From: Pseudomonas sp. Marseille-Q3773
Lineage (GTDB): Bacteria; Pseudomonadota; Gammaproteobacteria; Pseudomonadales; Pseudomonadaceae
Assembly: GCF_916618955.1 (NCBI RefSeq)
Contig: NZ_OU745390.1
Span: 4,650,001 to 4,714,000, forward strand
Direction: 5' to 3'
DNA: 64,000 nt
The position numbers and the translations under genes are program-made. Under the pieces are notes generated by a model, which did not search any database, was not told where the DNA came from, and saw only the letters and a program-made list of their open reading frames with translations. Of this stretch, positions 38,416 through 47,194 are shown piece by piece; position 1 is the stretch's first letter; each line of letters starts with the position of its first letter.

Positions 38416-38528
38416 GTAGGAGCGGCCTTGTGTCGCGATGGGCTGCGAAGCAGCCCCCAGTACTCTCTGTAATTACGCTAAAAGCGGGGCCGCTTTGCGG
38501 CCCATCGCGACACGAGGCCGCTCCTACA
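38416..38528. repeat. Inverted REP pair (BIME-like)
   Basis: GTAGGAGCGGCCTTGTGTCG on the left is mirrored by CGACACGAGGCCGCTCCTAC on the right, with GCTGCGAAGCAGC and GCCGCTTTGCGGC stems inside. Confidence 0.85.
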
Positions 38529-38728
38529 GGGATTGCGTTGGCAGCTGTGGTCGCTAACCACAGCGAATGTTTATGCACAAGTGGCATTGACGGCTTGCGC
38601 GAAACGCATGCCGGATCGGCATTCCGCTGGTCTTTGCGCAAACGCCTGTTTTTACTGGGCTTGAAGTACTGGGCGGAATAAGCCAGACGCTTGAAATAGC
38701 GCTTGGATCCAACAGCTAATCAAAAGCT

Positions 38729-38748
38729 TGTACACAGAGTTATCCACA
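38729..38748 (+). promoter_or_regulatory. Two DnaA-box-like sites 11 bases apart
   Basis: TTGTACACA (38729-38737, one mismatch) and TTATCCACA (38740-38748, perfect) lie in the same orientation, one helical turn apart. Confidence 0.4.
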
Positions 38749-38761
38749 GGTTGTACTGCGG

Positions 38762-39967
38762 CTAACGGTCGCGTTCCGCGAGGATCAGCAGGTTGCGTGG
38801 GGTCAGTGGATAGTCACAGAACAGGCCCAGTTGCACGTTATAGCCGCGTTCTTCCAGAAACAGGGCGCGATCCAGTACCAGCCACAGCTCCAGCGGCCGA
38901 CGGAACAGGTTGCGCACGCGCTCCAAGTTACGGACCTCGGCCAGGCGTTGCCAGCCGGCTGCTTCCAAGGCCGCCCAGTCCGGGTTGCCGGTCAGTTGCA
39001 GTTGCTTGAGCACGGCCAGGTCGCGGCAGTATTGCTCGAAGGGCTTTTCCAGCCAGGCCACAGGCAACGAAGGCGTCGGTAGGTATTCGCCGCTCTGGCG
39101 CTGTTGGCGTTGCAGCAGGTCGAAGCCCAGGCGCCGGGCCATCGAGGTGTCGCGCTGGCGCCGCACGCGGGCGCCGGCGGTGACGGTTTCGCTCAGCGGC
39201 AGGCCCAGGTCATCCAGCGACAGCTGCAAGGCGGACGCCTGCGCGGCTGTGGATAACGCCTGGTACTGCTGCGCCGCAATGCGGTTGTAGCAGCAAGGGG
39301 CCACGGCCAGTTGCCGGCAGCCTTGCTGGCTGGCCAACTGCATCAGGCGTACATGCAAGTCGCCACAGGCGTGCAGGGCGACCACGGTTTTGTCGTCTGC
39401 CAGGTGGCGGGCGCTGTCGTCGGCCATCACATCCTGGTGCAGGTGCAGCGCCGGCAGGTGATGGTGCGCGCTCAGGGCCTGGCCGGCGGCGACCAGGTCG
39501 GCGTCGTATTCCAGGCAGGTCAGCTGCTGGCCGGGCTGTAGCAGGCGGCGGCCGAGGTGGCCTTTGCCGGCGCACCAGTCCAGCCAGTGGCGGGGTTGCG
39601 CGCGGAAGCTCAGGTGGCTGGCGAAGGCTTCGATCTGCTGCCATTTTCGACCGGGGACGGCAACGTCGAGGCGGTGGGCGGCAGGGGGCAGGCCGGTGGC
39701 CGGGAGATTGCCAAGGGTAGCGAGCTGTTGGGCTTGCCGGGCCAGTTGTGGGAATGGGGCGGGCAAGGCCGAGGCGGTGCCTTCGCTTTCGGCATCTGCC
39801 AGGGAGCATTGGCGCAGGTGCATGGCAAGTTCTGGATGCGCGGTTTCCCACTCCAGTTGCAGGGTAGTGAAGGGGCGGGGTTTCCACAGCTGCTGGTGCT
39901 CGATCAGGAATTGGTCGAGGGCCTGGAAGCGGGTGCTTAGGTGGCGGCTGTGGAGGTGGCTGGGCAT
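38762..39967 (-). CDS. SAM-dependent methyltransferase-domain protein
   Basis: A 401-residue protein. The central part carries a class I methyltransferase fold: WLDWCAGKGHLGRRLLQPGQ (about residues 132-151, SAM-binding loop), LTCLEYDADLVAAGQALSA, then VVALHACGDLHVRLMQLA (about 194-211) and APCCYNRI (about 220-227), a Pro-Cys-Cys-Tyr motif seen in the methyltransferase 25-like family. N- and C-terminal extensions of about 120 and 150 residues lack recognised domains. Start at ATG 39967. Substrate unknown; proteins of this kind are sometimes annotated as RNA or glutathione-S-transferase-linked methyltransferases. Confidence 0.82.
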   Translation of the reverse strand: MPSHLHSRHLSTRFQALDQFLIEHQQLWKPRPFTTLQLEWETAHPELAMHLRQCSLADAESEGTASALPAPFPQLARQAQQLATLGNLPATGLPPAAHRLDVAVPGRKWQQIEAFASHLSFRAQPRHWLDWCAGKGHLGRRLLQPGQQLTCLEYDADLVAAGQALSAHHHLPALHLHQDVMADDSARHLADDKTVVALHACGDLHVRLMQLASQQGCRQLAVAPCCYNRIAAQQYQALSTAAQASALQLSLDDLGLPLSETVTAGARVRRQRDTSMARRLGFDLLQRQQRQSGEYLPTPSLPVAWLEKPFEQYCRDLAVLKQLQLTGNPDWAALEAAGWQRLAEVRNLERVRNLFRRPLELWLVLDRALFLEERGYNVQLGLFCDYPLTPRNLLILAERDR

Positions 39968-39991
39968 GGCAAGGATGTGTGGTGGTGTTGA

Positions 39992-40083
39992 GTGCCTCTT
40001 CGCGGGCACGCCCGCCCCCACAGGTATAACGCCACATTCAAGGTTGGCGCTACACCTGTGGGAGCGGGCGTGCCCGCGAAGCA
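39992..40083. repeat. Inverted REP pair
   Basis: CTCTTCGCGGGCACGCCCGC with CCCACAGGT on the left is mirrored by ACCTGTGGGAGCGGGCGTGC on the right. It lies between the methyltransferase gene and the end of the ABC operon. Confidence 0.85.
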
Positions 40084-40095
40084 GTCAGTGAGGTA

Positions 40096-40785
40096 TCAGC
40101 GGCCCTGGCAGGCATCCACACGCAACCAGCGCTCCAGCAGCTTGAAGCCCTGCACCAGCACGAACGAGATCACCAGGTAGAACACCCCGGCGGCAAAGAA
40201 GATCTCTACCGGCAGGTAGGTCCGGGCAATGATGGTACGAGCCATGCCGGTCAGTTCCAGCAGGGTCACGGTACTGGCCAGGGCGCTGGCCTTGAGCATC
40301 AGGATCACTTCGTTGCTGTACGCCGGCAGGCCGATGCGCGCGGCGCGCGGCAGCATGATGTAGAACAGTGTCTTGCCACGCGACATGCCCAGCGCCCGTG
40401 CCGCCTCGATCTCACTCTTGGGGATCGACTGCAGCGCGCCGCGCAGGATCTCGGCGATGTAGGCGGCGGTGTGCAGGGTCATGGTCAGCACCGTGCACCA
40501 GAACGGATCGCGCAGGTAAGGCCACAGCGAACTCGAACGCACCACGTCGAATTGCGCCAGGCCGTAGTAGACCAGGAACAGCTGCACCAGCAGCGGCGTA
40601 CCGCGGAAGAAGAAGATGTAGCTGAACGGCACGGCGCGCACATACCAGTGGCGCGAGGAGCGGGCGATGCCCAGCGGGATGGCCAGGATCAGCCCGGCCA
40701 CCACGGCGATGGCTACCAGCTCCAGGGTCAGGGTGGCACCCTGGGCCAGGCGCGGCAGCCATTTGATGATCACTTCCCAATTCAT
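40096..40785 (-). CDS. artM: Amino-acid ABC transporter permease, ArtM/HisM-like
   Basis: A 229-residue inner-membrane permease with about five transmembrane segments. The cytoplasmic EAA loop is EIEAARALGMSRGKTLFYIM (about residues 133-152), preceded by YIAEILRGALQSIPKS, the pattern of polar amino-acid permeases (HisMQ type). ATG 40785 overlaps the artQ stop by one base (TAATG). Last gene of the four-gene operon artP-artJ-artQ-artM. Together with the binding protein it should import a basic amino acid such as arginine, ornithine or lysine. Confidence 0.93.
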   Translation of the reverse strand: MNWEVIIKWLPRLAQGATLTLELVAIAVVAGLILAIPLGIARSSRHWYVRAVPFSYIFFFRGTPLLVQLFLVYYGLAQFDVVRSSSLWPYLRDPFWCTVLTMTLHTAAYIAEILRGALQSIPKSEIEAARALGMSRGKTLFYIMLPRAARIGLPAYSNEVILMLKASALASTVTLLELTGMARTIIARTYLPVEIFFAAGVFYLVISFVLVQGFKLLERWLRVDACQGR

Positions 40786-41477
40786 TACACGGCCCTCGCA
40801 AAGCCGCGAGCGGCGCGTTTTTCCATGAAGTGCATGCCGGTCATGGCGATGATGGTCAGGCTCAGGTAGATGCAGGCCGCGACCATGTAGAAGGTGAACG
40901 GCTCTTTGGTCACGGTCACGCCGATTTGCGCGTGGCGCATGATTTCTTCCAGGCCGATCACCGACACTAGGGCGGTGTCCTTCATCAGGATCATGAACAG
41001 GTTGCCCAGGCCGGGCAGGGCGATACGCCACATCTGCGGCAGGATGATCCGCGACAGGATGCGGCCCTTGGACAGGCCCAGCGCCAGGCCGGCTTCGCGG
41101 TGGCCCTTGGGGATCGCCAGGATCGCGCCACGGAACACTTCGGTGGCGTAGGCGCCGAAGCACAGGCCCAGGGCAATCACGCCCGCGGCGAAGGCGCTGA
41201 GTTCCAGGCCCGGCATGTTCAGGGCTTCACCGAGGGCATTCATCAAGCCGACGGTGCCGAAATAGATAAGCAGGACCCACAGCAGTTCGGGCACGCCGCG
41301 CACCAGGGTCGAATAGAAGCCGCCAAGCCATTGCAGAGGCTTGACCGAGGAAGTCTTGGCCAGGGCGCCGAGCAGGCCCAAAACCAGGCCCAGCAGCAAG
41401 GCGCAAAGCGCCAGTTTTACGGTCATCAGGGTGCCGGCCATCATGGCCGGACCGAATCCGTGCAGGTCAATATTCAT
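40785..41477 (-). CDS. artQ: Amino-acid ABC transporter permease, ArtQ/HisQ-like
   Basis: A 230-residue permease, partner of ArtM. About five membrane segments, with LVRGVPELLWVLLIYFG (about residues 58-74) and the EAA loop HREAGLALGLSKGRILSRII (about 125-144). It starts 54 bases after the binding-protein gene, across a strong hairpin. The two permeases form the heterodimeric channel. Confidence 0.93.
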   Translation of the reverse strand: MNIDLHGFGPAMMAGTLMTVKLALCALLLGLVLGLLGALAKTSSVKPLQWLGGFYSTLVRGVPELLWVLLIYFGTVGLMNALGEALNMPGLELSAFAAGVIALGLCFGAYATEVFRGAILAIPKGHREAGLALGLSKGRILSRIILPQMWRIALPGLGNLFMILMKDTALVSVIGLEEIMRHAQIGVTVTKEPFTFYMVAACIYLSLTIIAMTGMHFMEKRAARGFARAV

Positions 41478-41497
41478 GGGCAGGTCATTCTAGGGAC

Positions 41498-41524
41498 TGG
41501 CGCGCCGCAAGGGCGCGCCAGTCT
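41498..41524 (-). terminator. GC-rich stem after the binding-protein gene
   Basis: ACTGGCGCGCC GCAAG GGCGCGCCAGT is a perfect eleven-pair stem right after the artJ stop, with no T tract. Placed between the binding protein and the permeases it probably protects the upstream mRNA and lowers permease expression. Confidence 0.6.
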
Positions 41525-41531
41525 GGGCGGG

Positions 41532-42287
41532 TCATTCGATGCTGAACGGGAAGTACTTGTCGTTGATCTTCTTGTACGTTCCGTCGGCCTTGATTTCTGC
41601 CAAGGCCTTGTTCAGGTCGTCGCGCAGCTTGGTGTCACCCTTGCGCACGGCAATACCGATCTTGTCGCTGTCCATCACCGGCTCGCCCTTGAACTCGAAG
41701 TTCATGCCGTCCTTGCTCTTGAGCCACTCGTACTGCACGTACTTGTCGGCCAGGATGCCGTCGATGCGGCCGGAGACCAGGTCGAGGTAGGCGTTTTCCT
41801 GGGTATCGTACAGCTTGATCTCTACGTCATCGCCGTAGTTGTCTTCCAGCCAGGTGCCGGCCAGGGTGGCGCGCTGGGTGCCGATCACCTTGCCCTTGAG
41901 CGAGGCCTTGTCGGTCTTGAAGTCGACGTTCTTCGGCGCGATGAACTGCAGCTTGTTGGAGTAGTACGGGTCGGTGAAGTCCACTGCCTGCTTGCGCTCG
42001 TCAGTGATCGACAGCGACGACACCAGGAAGTCGAACTTCTTGGCATTCAGCGCCGGGATGATGCCGTCCCAGTCCGAGGTGACGACCGAGCATTCGACTT
42101 TCATCTTGGCGCACAGCGCGTCGCCGATGTCCTTGTCGAAGCCGACCACGTTACCGCTGGCATCCTTGTTGTTGAACGGTGGATAGGCGGCTTCGATACC
42201 CATGCGCAGTTTTTCTGCGGCCATGGCGTTGGCCGACATCACCAGCGTGGCAGCAGCTGCCAGGAGAAACTTCTTGTAAGTGTGCAT
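41532..42287 (-). CDS. artJ: Basic amino-acid ABC transporter substrate-binding protein
   Basis: A 251-residue periplasmic protein. Signal peptide MHTYKKFLLAAAATLVMSAN then AMA cleavage. The mature part follows the SBP type 3 family: LRMGIEAAYPPFNNKDASGN (about residues 27-46), GFDKDIGDALCAKM, FDFLVSSLSITDERKQAVDF (about 85-104) and the ligand Arg/Asp region IGTQRATLAGTWLEDNYGDD. GGAG lies eight bases before ATG 42287. The style fits ArtJ/AotJ/HisJ; exact ligand cannot be read. Confidence 0.94.
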   Translation of the reverse strand: MHTYKKFLLAAAATLVMSANAMAAEKLRMGIEAAYPPFNNKDASGNVVGFDKDIGDALCAKMKVECSVVTSDWDGIIPALNAKKFDFLVSSLSITDERKQAVDFTDPYYSNKLQFIAPKNVDFKTDKASLKGKVIGTQRATLAGTWLEDNYGDDVEIKLYDTQENAYLDLVSGRIDGILADKYVQYEWLKSKDGMNFEFKGEPVMDSDKIGIAVRKGDTKLRDDLNKALAEIKADGTYKKINDKYFPFSIE

Positions 42288-42298
42288 GTATTGCTCCG

Positions 42299-43072
42299 TT
42301 AACGGTGGCTGGACATGAATTGCTTGCAACGCGCCGAGGTCGGGTTCTCGAACACCTGCTGCGGCGATCCCTGCTCTTCGACCAGGCCCTGGTGCAGGAA
42401 GACGACTTCACTGGACACATGCCGGGCAAAGCTCATCTCGTGCGTGACCAGCAGCATGGTACGGCCTTCTTCGGCCAATGCGCGGATAACGTTTAGCACT
42501 TCCTGGACCATTTCCGGGTCGAGCGCCGAAGTCGGCTCGTCGAACAGGATGACCTTGGGCTTCATGGCCAGGGTACGGGCAATGGCGGCACGCTGTTGCT
42601 GGCCACCGGAAAGCTGGGCGGGGTAGCTGTGGCGCTTGTCGTAGATGCCGACCTTGTTCAGCAGCGCTTCGCCGGCTTCGATGGCTTCGGCCTTGCTCTG
42701 CCCAAGTACGCGGCGTGGCGCCTCGATGATGTTGTCGAGGATCGACATGTGCGGCCACAGGTTGAAGTTCTGGAAGACGAAGCCGATTTCGCTGCGCAGG
42801 CGGTTGATCTGGCGGTTGTCGGCGGCGACCAGGTCGCCGTTCTTGGCGGCCTTGAGCTTGAGCGCTTCACCGGCGACGAGGATTTCGCCCTGGTGCGGGT
42901 TCTCGAGCAGGTTGATGCAGCGCAGCAGGGTGGACTTGCCGGAGCCGGACGACCCCAGGATGGAGATCACGTCACCGTCGCGTGCGGTCAGCGAAATGCC
43001 CTTGAGAATTTCCTGCTCGCCGTAGCGTTTGTGCAGGTTGCGGATTTCCAGCGCGGGCGTGGCCTGAGCCAT
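42299..43072 (-). CDS. artP: Amino-acid ABC transporter ATP-binding protein
   Basis: A 257-residue ATPase. Walker [15 protein letters not shown] (about residues 39-52), Q-loop [12 protein letters not shown] (about 97-108), signature [17 protein letters not shown] (about 153-169), Walker [15 protein letters not shown] and switch His in [12 protein letters not shown]. The length and the insert [15 protein letters not shown] are typical of the HisP/AotP group. First gene of the operon; artJ begins 11 bases after its stop. Confidence 0.94.
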   Translation of the reverse strand: MAQATPALEIRNLHKRYGEQEILKGISLTARDGDVISILGSSGSGKSTLLRCINLLENPHQGEILVAGEALKLKAAKNGDLVAADNRQINRLRSEIGFVFQNFNLWPHMSILDNIIEAPRRVLGQSKAEAIEAGEALLNKVGIYDKRHSYPAQLSGGQQQRAAIARTLAMKPKVILFDEPTSALDPEMVQEVLNVIRALAEEGRTMLLVTHEMSFARHVSSEVVFLHQGLVEEQGSPQQVFENPTSARCKQFMSSHR

Positions 43073-43712
43073 GTGCGGTCCTCATTGTGTTCGGGTGCGT
43101 TCCCAGCTGTTGGCGGCCTTCCTGGCGAGCGCCAAGCTAGCATAGCGGTATCGCGGCGGCCAACAGGGGCGCCAGGTGCTCGGGGCGCTGGTGGGGCAGT
43201 TTGTCGCATCGCTGCAGCGCAACGTCGCGCCGATGTCCGCGAAGGTCTCGCCCAGCACCAGAGCCTTGATGAAAAAAGGCGCGATGGTGCCAGCTTTGGC
43301 CGGCTCATGGAAGCGGTTTCAGACCATTCGCGAGTAGATCCGGACTGACAAGGTAGCAGATCCCATGAAAACGGGTTCACCGGCAGAGGCCTTTGACGCA
43401 GTATGCGGTTGTACCCATGGGTTGCACTTTTGTGCGTTGCATCGGTGCAAAGGTGTTACCGAGGAGCACCTTTGGTGCGTTTGTAAGTGGGTATTTCAGT
43501 AATCCGCTGATTTGATGCCCTTTCGGTCAGCTCTTGGCCGAAAGCCCTCCGAACCGCGTCCTGAAAGGCCTGCCGGGCTTTCTGACGAATGCGTTCCGTA
43601 GATGGCGCGCTTATTGCCAGCAGGAACTCGCCGATTGCAGCGACGCCCAGGTCAACCCTTGGCGCGCTTTGTAACCGCAGTCGGGTGGTCCACTCCTTAC
43701 AAAGGTAGTTTT
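43073..43712. other. Long gene-free region between artP and gabP
   Basis: 640 bases. The first 290 hold the divergent artP promoter region without a clear box. The last 350 form a probable gabP leader with several stem-loops: GGTGCAAAGGTG with CACCTTTGGTGC (about 43445-43476), CTTTCGG with CCGAAAG (about 43519-43544) and GAAAG with CTTTC (about 43562-43586). No gene is convincing here. Confidence 0.55.
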
Positions 43713-45098
43713 ATGAGCGGTAACAATTCCAATGACCTCGCTCAGGGGCTCAAACAACGGCATGTGACCATGCTGTCTATCGCTGGCGTCATCGGTGCCG
43801 GCCTTTTCGTTGGCTCCGGCCACGCCATCGCCGCTGCCGGCCCTGCCGTGCTGCTGGCTTACGCTGCCGCCGGTACGCTGGTCGTACTGGTCATGCGCAT
43901 GTTGGGTGAAATGGCGGTCGCCTCGCCTGATACTGGTTCGTTCTCTACTTATGCCGACCGCGCCATCGGGCGCTGGGCCGGTTTCACCATCGGCTGGCTG
44001 TACTGGTGGTTCTGGGTGCTGGTGATTCCGCTGGAAGCCAACGCCGCCGCAGCCATCCTGCATGCCTGGTTCCCTGCGGTCGACCTGTGGGCGTTCTCCC
44101 TGGTGATTACCCTGGCGCTGACCCTGACCAACCTGTGCAGCGTGAAGAACTATGGCGAGTTCGAGTTCTGGTTCGCCCTGCTCAAGGTCCTGGCAATCAT
44201 CGGCTTCATCGCCGTCGGCTGTGCTGCCTTGTTCGGCTTCGTGCCGAGCAGCCAGGTCAGCGGTGCCAGCCACCTGTTCGACACCCAGGGCTTCATGCCC
44301 AACGGCCTGGGCGCGGTGCTGGCAGCCATGCTGACCACCATGTTCTCGTTCATGGGTACCGAAATCGTCACCATCGCCGCGGCCGAGTCGAAGGACCCGG
44401 GCAAGCAGATCAGCCGTGCCACCAACTCGGTCATCTGGCGTATCTGCCTGTTCTACCTGGTGTCGATTTTCCTGGTTGTGGCCCTGGTACCGTGGAACGA
44501 CCCGGCGCTGGCCGAGACCGGTTCCTACCAGACCGTGCTGAGCCGCATCGGCGTGCCGAACGCCAAGCTGATCGTCGACATCGTCGTACTGATCGCGGTA
44601 ACCAGCTGCCTGAACTCGGCGCTGTACACCTCGTCGCGCATGCTGTTCTCGCTGAGCAAGCGCGGTGACGCCCCGGCCATCGCCCAGCGCACCACCAAGT
44701 CGGCGACCCCGCACGTGGCGGTACTGCTGTCCACCGCAGCGGCGTTCCTCTGCGTGTTCGCCAACTTCGTGGCCCCGGCCCAGGTGTTCGAGTTCCTGCT
44801 GGCCAGCTCCGGTGCCATTGCACTGCTGGTGTACCTGGTGATTGCCGTGTCGCAGCTGCGCATGCGTGCCCAGCGTGAGGCCCGTGGCGAGAAGATCACC
44901 TTCAAGATGTGGCTGTTCCCGGGCCTGACCTGGGCGACCATCGCCTTCATCATTGCCATCCTGGTGGTTATGGCGCTGCGTGAAGACCACCGTGCCGAAA
45001 TCATCGCGACCGCGTTGCTGAGCATTGGTGTGGTGGCGGCGGGCTTGCTGGTACACCGCAAGCGTGAAGCTGCCGGGCGGGTGGCGCTGGATAACTGA
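43713..45098 (+). CDS. gabP: GABA permease, APC-family amino-acid transporter
   Basis: A 461-residue inner-membrane transporter of the amino-acid transporter family with 12 predicted membrane segments. The N-terminal signature LKQRHVTMLSIAGVIGAGLF (about residues 12-31) and GHAIAAAGPAVLLAYAAAG are diagnostic of APC-type GABA/aromatic/basic amino-acid permeases, as is TEIVTIAAAESKDPGKQISR (about 212-231). Close style to GabP. The start at ATG 43713 follows AAAGG by eight bases. It has an unusually long leader and a good terminator. Substrate is inferred. Confidence 0.88.
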   Translation: MSGNNSNDLAQGLKQRHVTMLSIAGVIGAGLFVGSGHAIAAAGPAVLLAYAAAGTLVVLVMRMLGEMAVASPDTGSFSTYADRAIGRWAGFTIGWLYWWFWVLVIPLEANAAAAILHAWFPAVDLWAFSLVITLALTLTNLCSVKNYGEFEFWFALLKVLAIIGFIAVGCAALFGFVPSSQVSGASHLFDTQGFMPNGLGAVLAAMLTTMFSFMGTEIVTIAAAESKDPGKQISRATNSVIWRICLFYLVSIFLVVALVPWNDPALAETGSYQTVLSRIGVPNAKLIVDIVVLIAVTSCLNSALYTSSRMLFSLSKRGDAPAIAQRTTKSATPHVAVLLSTAAAFLCVFANFVAPAQVFEFLLASSGAIALLVYLVIAVSQLRMRAQREARGEKITFKMWLFPGLTWATIAFIIAILVVMALREDHRAEIIATALLSIGVVAAGLLVHRKREAAGRVALDN

Positions 45099-45116
45099 TC
45101 CGCGCTGGCTGCAATG

Positions 45117-45153
45117 AAAAGGCCGCGTCCTGTGTAGGGCGCGGCCTTTTTTG
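45117..45153 (+). terminator. Rho-independent terminator of gabP
   Basis: AGGCCGCG TCCTGTGTAGG CGCGGCCT followed by TTTTTTG. Confidence 0.9.
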
Positions 45154-45164
45154 TTGTCTGTATC

Positions 45165-45258
45165 GGCCTCTTCGCGGGTAAACCCGCTCCCACAGGTACA
45201 CCACATATCTCAATTGCTGATATCCCCGTGGGAGCGGGTTTACCCGCGAATGGGCCGG
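45165..45258. repeat. Inverted REP pair
   Basis: CCTCTTCGCGGGTAAACCCG with CTCCCACAGGT is mirrored by GTGGGAGCGGGTTTACCCGC; about 25 AT-rich bases lie between the two arms. Confidence 0.88.
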
Positions 45259-45277
45259 TGCAGGTCACATGGCCCTG

Positions 45278-45721
45278 TCAGCCAAACTGCTTCTGCTGCT
45301 GTTGCTGCTTGGCAACCAGCTCCGAGGCTGCCACATAGGCTGCCTGGAATTCGTCGCTTTCCAGCCAGGCCATGGTGGCCTCTTCGTCTGCGCCGTCCAG
45401 CCATTTACGGTAGGCATTGAACACCAGCACGATGTAGTCGGTGGCGTGTTCTTCCTTGTGCCCCTTGAGCACCAGGCCCAGCAGTGGGTCTACCAGGAAC
45501 ACCGAGATCATCGGCACCAGGCCGCCTTCCTGGGCGTCCTTCATCTTCTTGAACAGCGCGTCGTAGCTGCCCGACTCCATGGCTTTCTTGTACACCTGCT
45601 CGACGCTGGCGCTGTCACCGGCGCTGGCCTTTACCGCCTGGCCACTGCGTACCATGCGGTTCTGCTTGGCCTTGCTGGCGGCGCGTTTGGCGCGTTTCTG
45701 TTGCTTGGTAGGGGTGGCCAT
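45278..45721 (-). CDS. Hypothetical protein with basic N-terminus
   Basis: A 147-residue soluble protein. The first 30 residues are strongly basic and helical (KQQKRAKRAASKAKQNRM), the middle has VEQVYKKAMESGSYDALFKK and GLVPMISVFLVDPLLGLVLK, and the C-terminus is Gln-rich (AKQQQQQKQFG). I do not recognise a domain. ATG 45721 is chosen because AGGA sits about eight bases upstream; an ATG five codons earlier is possible. Converges with gabP across the REP pair. Confidence 0.8.
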   Translation of the reverse strand: MATPTKQQKRAKRAASKAKQNRMVRSGQAVKASAGDSASVEQVYKKAMESGSYDALFKKMKDAQEGGLVPMISVFLVDPLLGLVLKGHKEEHATDYIVLVFNAYRKWLDGADEEATMAWLESDEFQAAYVAASELVAKQQQQQKQFG

Positions 45722-45955
45722 GGGGAGTCCTGTCATCTGAAATTGCGCATATTGAAGCGCAATTGCCCGCTAAACCCAAGCAGCACGCCGGCGCAACGTA
45801 GCTCGGTGAGGTGTGTGTGGGATAAACATCCAGATTATGCGGGGCGTGAACCCTGCGTAATTTCTCTCCCGCTGCCGTGCCTGTTGGCTGGCAGCGTGTC
45901 GCCAGGCCAATTCGGCATCCGCACAACGCGCACGTTTGCGCTGGAGGAGAGCACC

Positions 45956-46186
45956 ATGAAGCACTTTTATCTTGTCACCCTGTACGGCTACACGGACGAT
46001 GGTAGCGTCTACTACCCAGCCGGTTTCGCCAGTTGCAACGAGCAGAGGATTACCAAGGCTGACGTCATGGCAATCATCGAAAAAAGCAAGGAACACGGCG
46101 GCGAGTTTCAGCTACACAGCATCTCTTACATGGGGCACATGACCGAAGACACATTCGAGAATGTTCGTTCCATGTCGGACGAATAA
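45956..46186 (+). CDS. Small conserved-looking hypothetical protein
   Basis: A 76-residue protein, MKHFYLVTLYGYTDDGSVYY at the start, then GFASCNEQRITKADVMAIIE and a mixed C-terminal part ending VRSMSDE. GGAGGAGAG, a very strong ribosome site, lies six bases before ATG 45956. The alternation of aromatic and charged residues suggests a small alpha/beta fold. No family recognised. A perfect hairpin follows the stop. Confidence 0.75.
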   Translation: MKHFYLVTLYGYTDDGSVYYPAGFASCNEQRITKADVMAIIEKSKEHGGEFQLHSISYMGHMTEDTFENVRSMSDE

Positions 46187-46192
46187 GGTTCG

Positions 46193-46221
46193 ACCCGCAG
46201 CCTGTCTTCAGGCTGCGGGTG
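46193..46221. terminator. Perfect hairpin between convergent small gene and ppk2
   Basis: ACCCGCAGCCTG TCTT CAGGCTGCGGGT, a twelve-pair stem seven bases after the small gene's stop and before the end of ppk2. Confidence 0.7.
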
Positions 46222-46243
46222 TCTGTCGGTCGCTGTCCAGTCT

Positions 46244-47089
46244 TCAGGTTGCCGACCGTGGCGCCTCATCTTCTTCGAAGCCGCGTGAAGCTCGGCCTAC
46301 CAGCAGAGGGTCGGGTGCATATGCCACCTGGGGGTCTTTGCCTGGATAGTCCAGTGAATGCAGGAAGTGCCGGATGCAGTTGATCCGCGCCCGCTTCTTG
46401 TCATCGGACTTGATCACCGTCCACGGCGCGTCGGCGGTATCGGTATGGAAGAACATCGCCTCCTTGGCCGAGGTGTAGTCCTCCCACTTGTCCAGCGACT
46501 TGATGTCGATGGGTGACAGCTTCCAGTGCTTGAGTGGGTCGTCCCGGCGCGAGATGAAGCGGCGCAGTTGCTCTTCGCGGTTCACCGAGAACCAGTACTT
46601 GAACAGCAGGATGCCACTGTTGCACAGCATGCGCTCCAGCTCCGGCGCCTGGCGCATGAATTCCAGGTACTGCAGCGGCGTGCAGAAATCCATCACTTTC
46701 TCGACCCCGGTGCGGTTGTACCAGGAGCGGTCAAAGAACACCATTTCACCCGCGGTAGGCAGGTGCTGGATGTAGCGCTGGAAGTACCACTGGCCTTTTT
46801 CCTGCTCGGAAGGCTTCTCCAGGGCGACGATGCGCGCACCGCGCGGGTTGAGGTGCTCCATGAAACGCTTGATGGTACCGCCCTTGCCGGCTGCATCGCG
46901 CCCTTCGAACAGGATCACCACGCGCTGGCCGGTTACCTTCACCCAGCTTTGCACCTTCAGCAATTCGATCTGCAGCGCGTGCTTGGCCTTTTCATACTCC
47001 TGGCGCCGTAGCCGGGTGCGGTAGGGGTAGCTTTCCGGCAGGCGGGCTGAAGTGCTGTCTTCATTGCTGCCTTTGGGGGCCGTGGCCAC
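46244..47089 (-). CDS. ppk2: Polyphosphate kinase 2, intact catalytic frame
   Basis: A 281-codon frame containing the full PPK2 catalytic domain, which transfers phosphate between polyphosphate and nucleotides. Walker A is FEGRDAAGKGGTIKRFMEHL (about residues 61-80), Walker B FFDRSWYNRTGVEKVMDF (about 117-134), and the lid is FISRRDDPLKHWKLSPID. The frame opens at GTG 47089, which has no ribosome site. A better start, ATG 47222 with AAGGA seven bases upstream (MSEESPPAP), lies in another frame; the two frames join if one C is removed from a C run at 47195-47198 (plus strand G run). After such a join the protein reads on as EPAAAPARSRRTRQRKPEPS. So the gene carries an apparent +1 frameshift near codon 10: a real mutation, a slippage site or a sequencing error. 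Confidence 0.85.
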   Translation of the reverse strand: MATAPKGSNEDSTSARLPESYPYRTRLRRQEYEKAKHALQIELLKVQSWVKVTGQRVVILFEGRDAAGKGGTIKRFMEHLNPRGARIVALEKPSEQEKGQWYFQRYIQHLPTAGEMVFFDRSWYNRTGVEKVMDFCTPLQYLEFMRQAPELERMLCNSGILLFKYWFSVNREEQLRRFISRRDDPLKHWKLSPIDIKSLDKWEDYTSAKEAMFFHTDTADAPWTVIKSDDKKRARINCIRHFLHSLDYPGKDPQVAYAPDPLLVGRASRGFEEDEAPRSAT

Positions 47090-47194
47090 TTCCAGGGCTG
47101 CGGGTTGCTGGCTGACACGGGTGATGCTCGGCTCCGGCTTGCGCTGGCGTGTGCGGCGGCTGCGGGCTGGGGCGGCAGCGGGTTCGCTGGGGGC

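Larger units (their letters stand above)
38394..38761. other. Gene-free stretch with REP pair and DnaA-box pair
   Basis: 368 bases holding an inverted pair of REPs (38416-38528), a GC-balanced stretch without recognisable content, and two DnaA-box-like 9-mers near 38729-38748 just outside the convergent methyltransferase gene. Confidence 0.6.

Noticed and set aside
43420..43460. Possible sigma-54 promoter before gabP (TTGCAC ... GTGC/TTGC)
   Set aside because: The spacing between the GC pairs is off by one base and the GG of the -24 element is missing.
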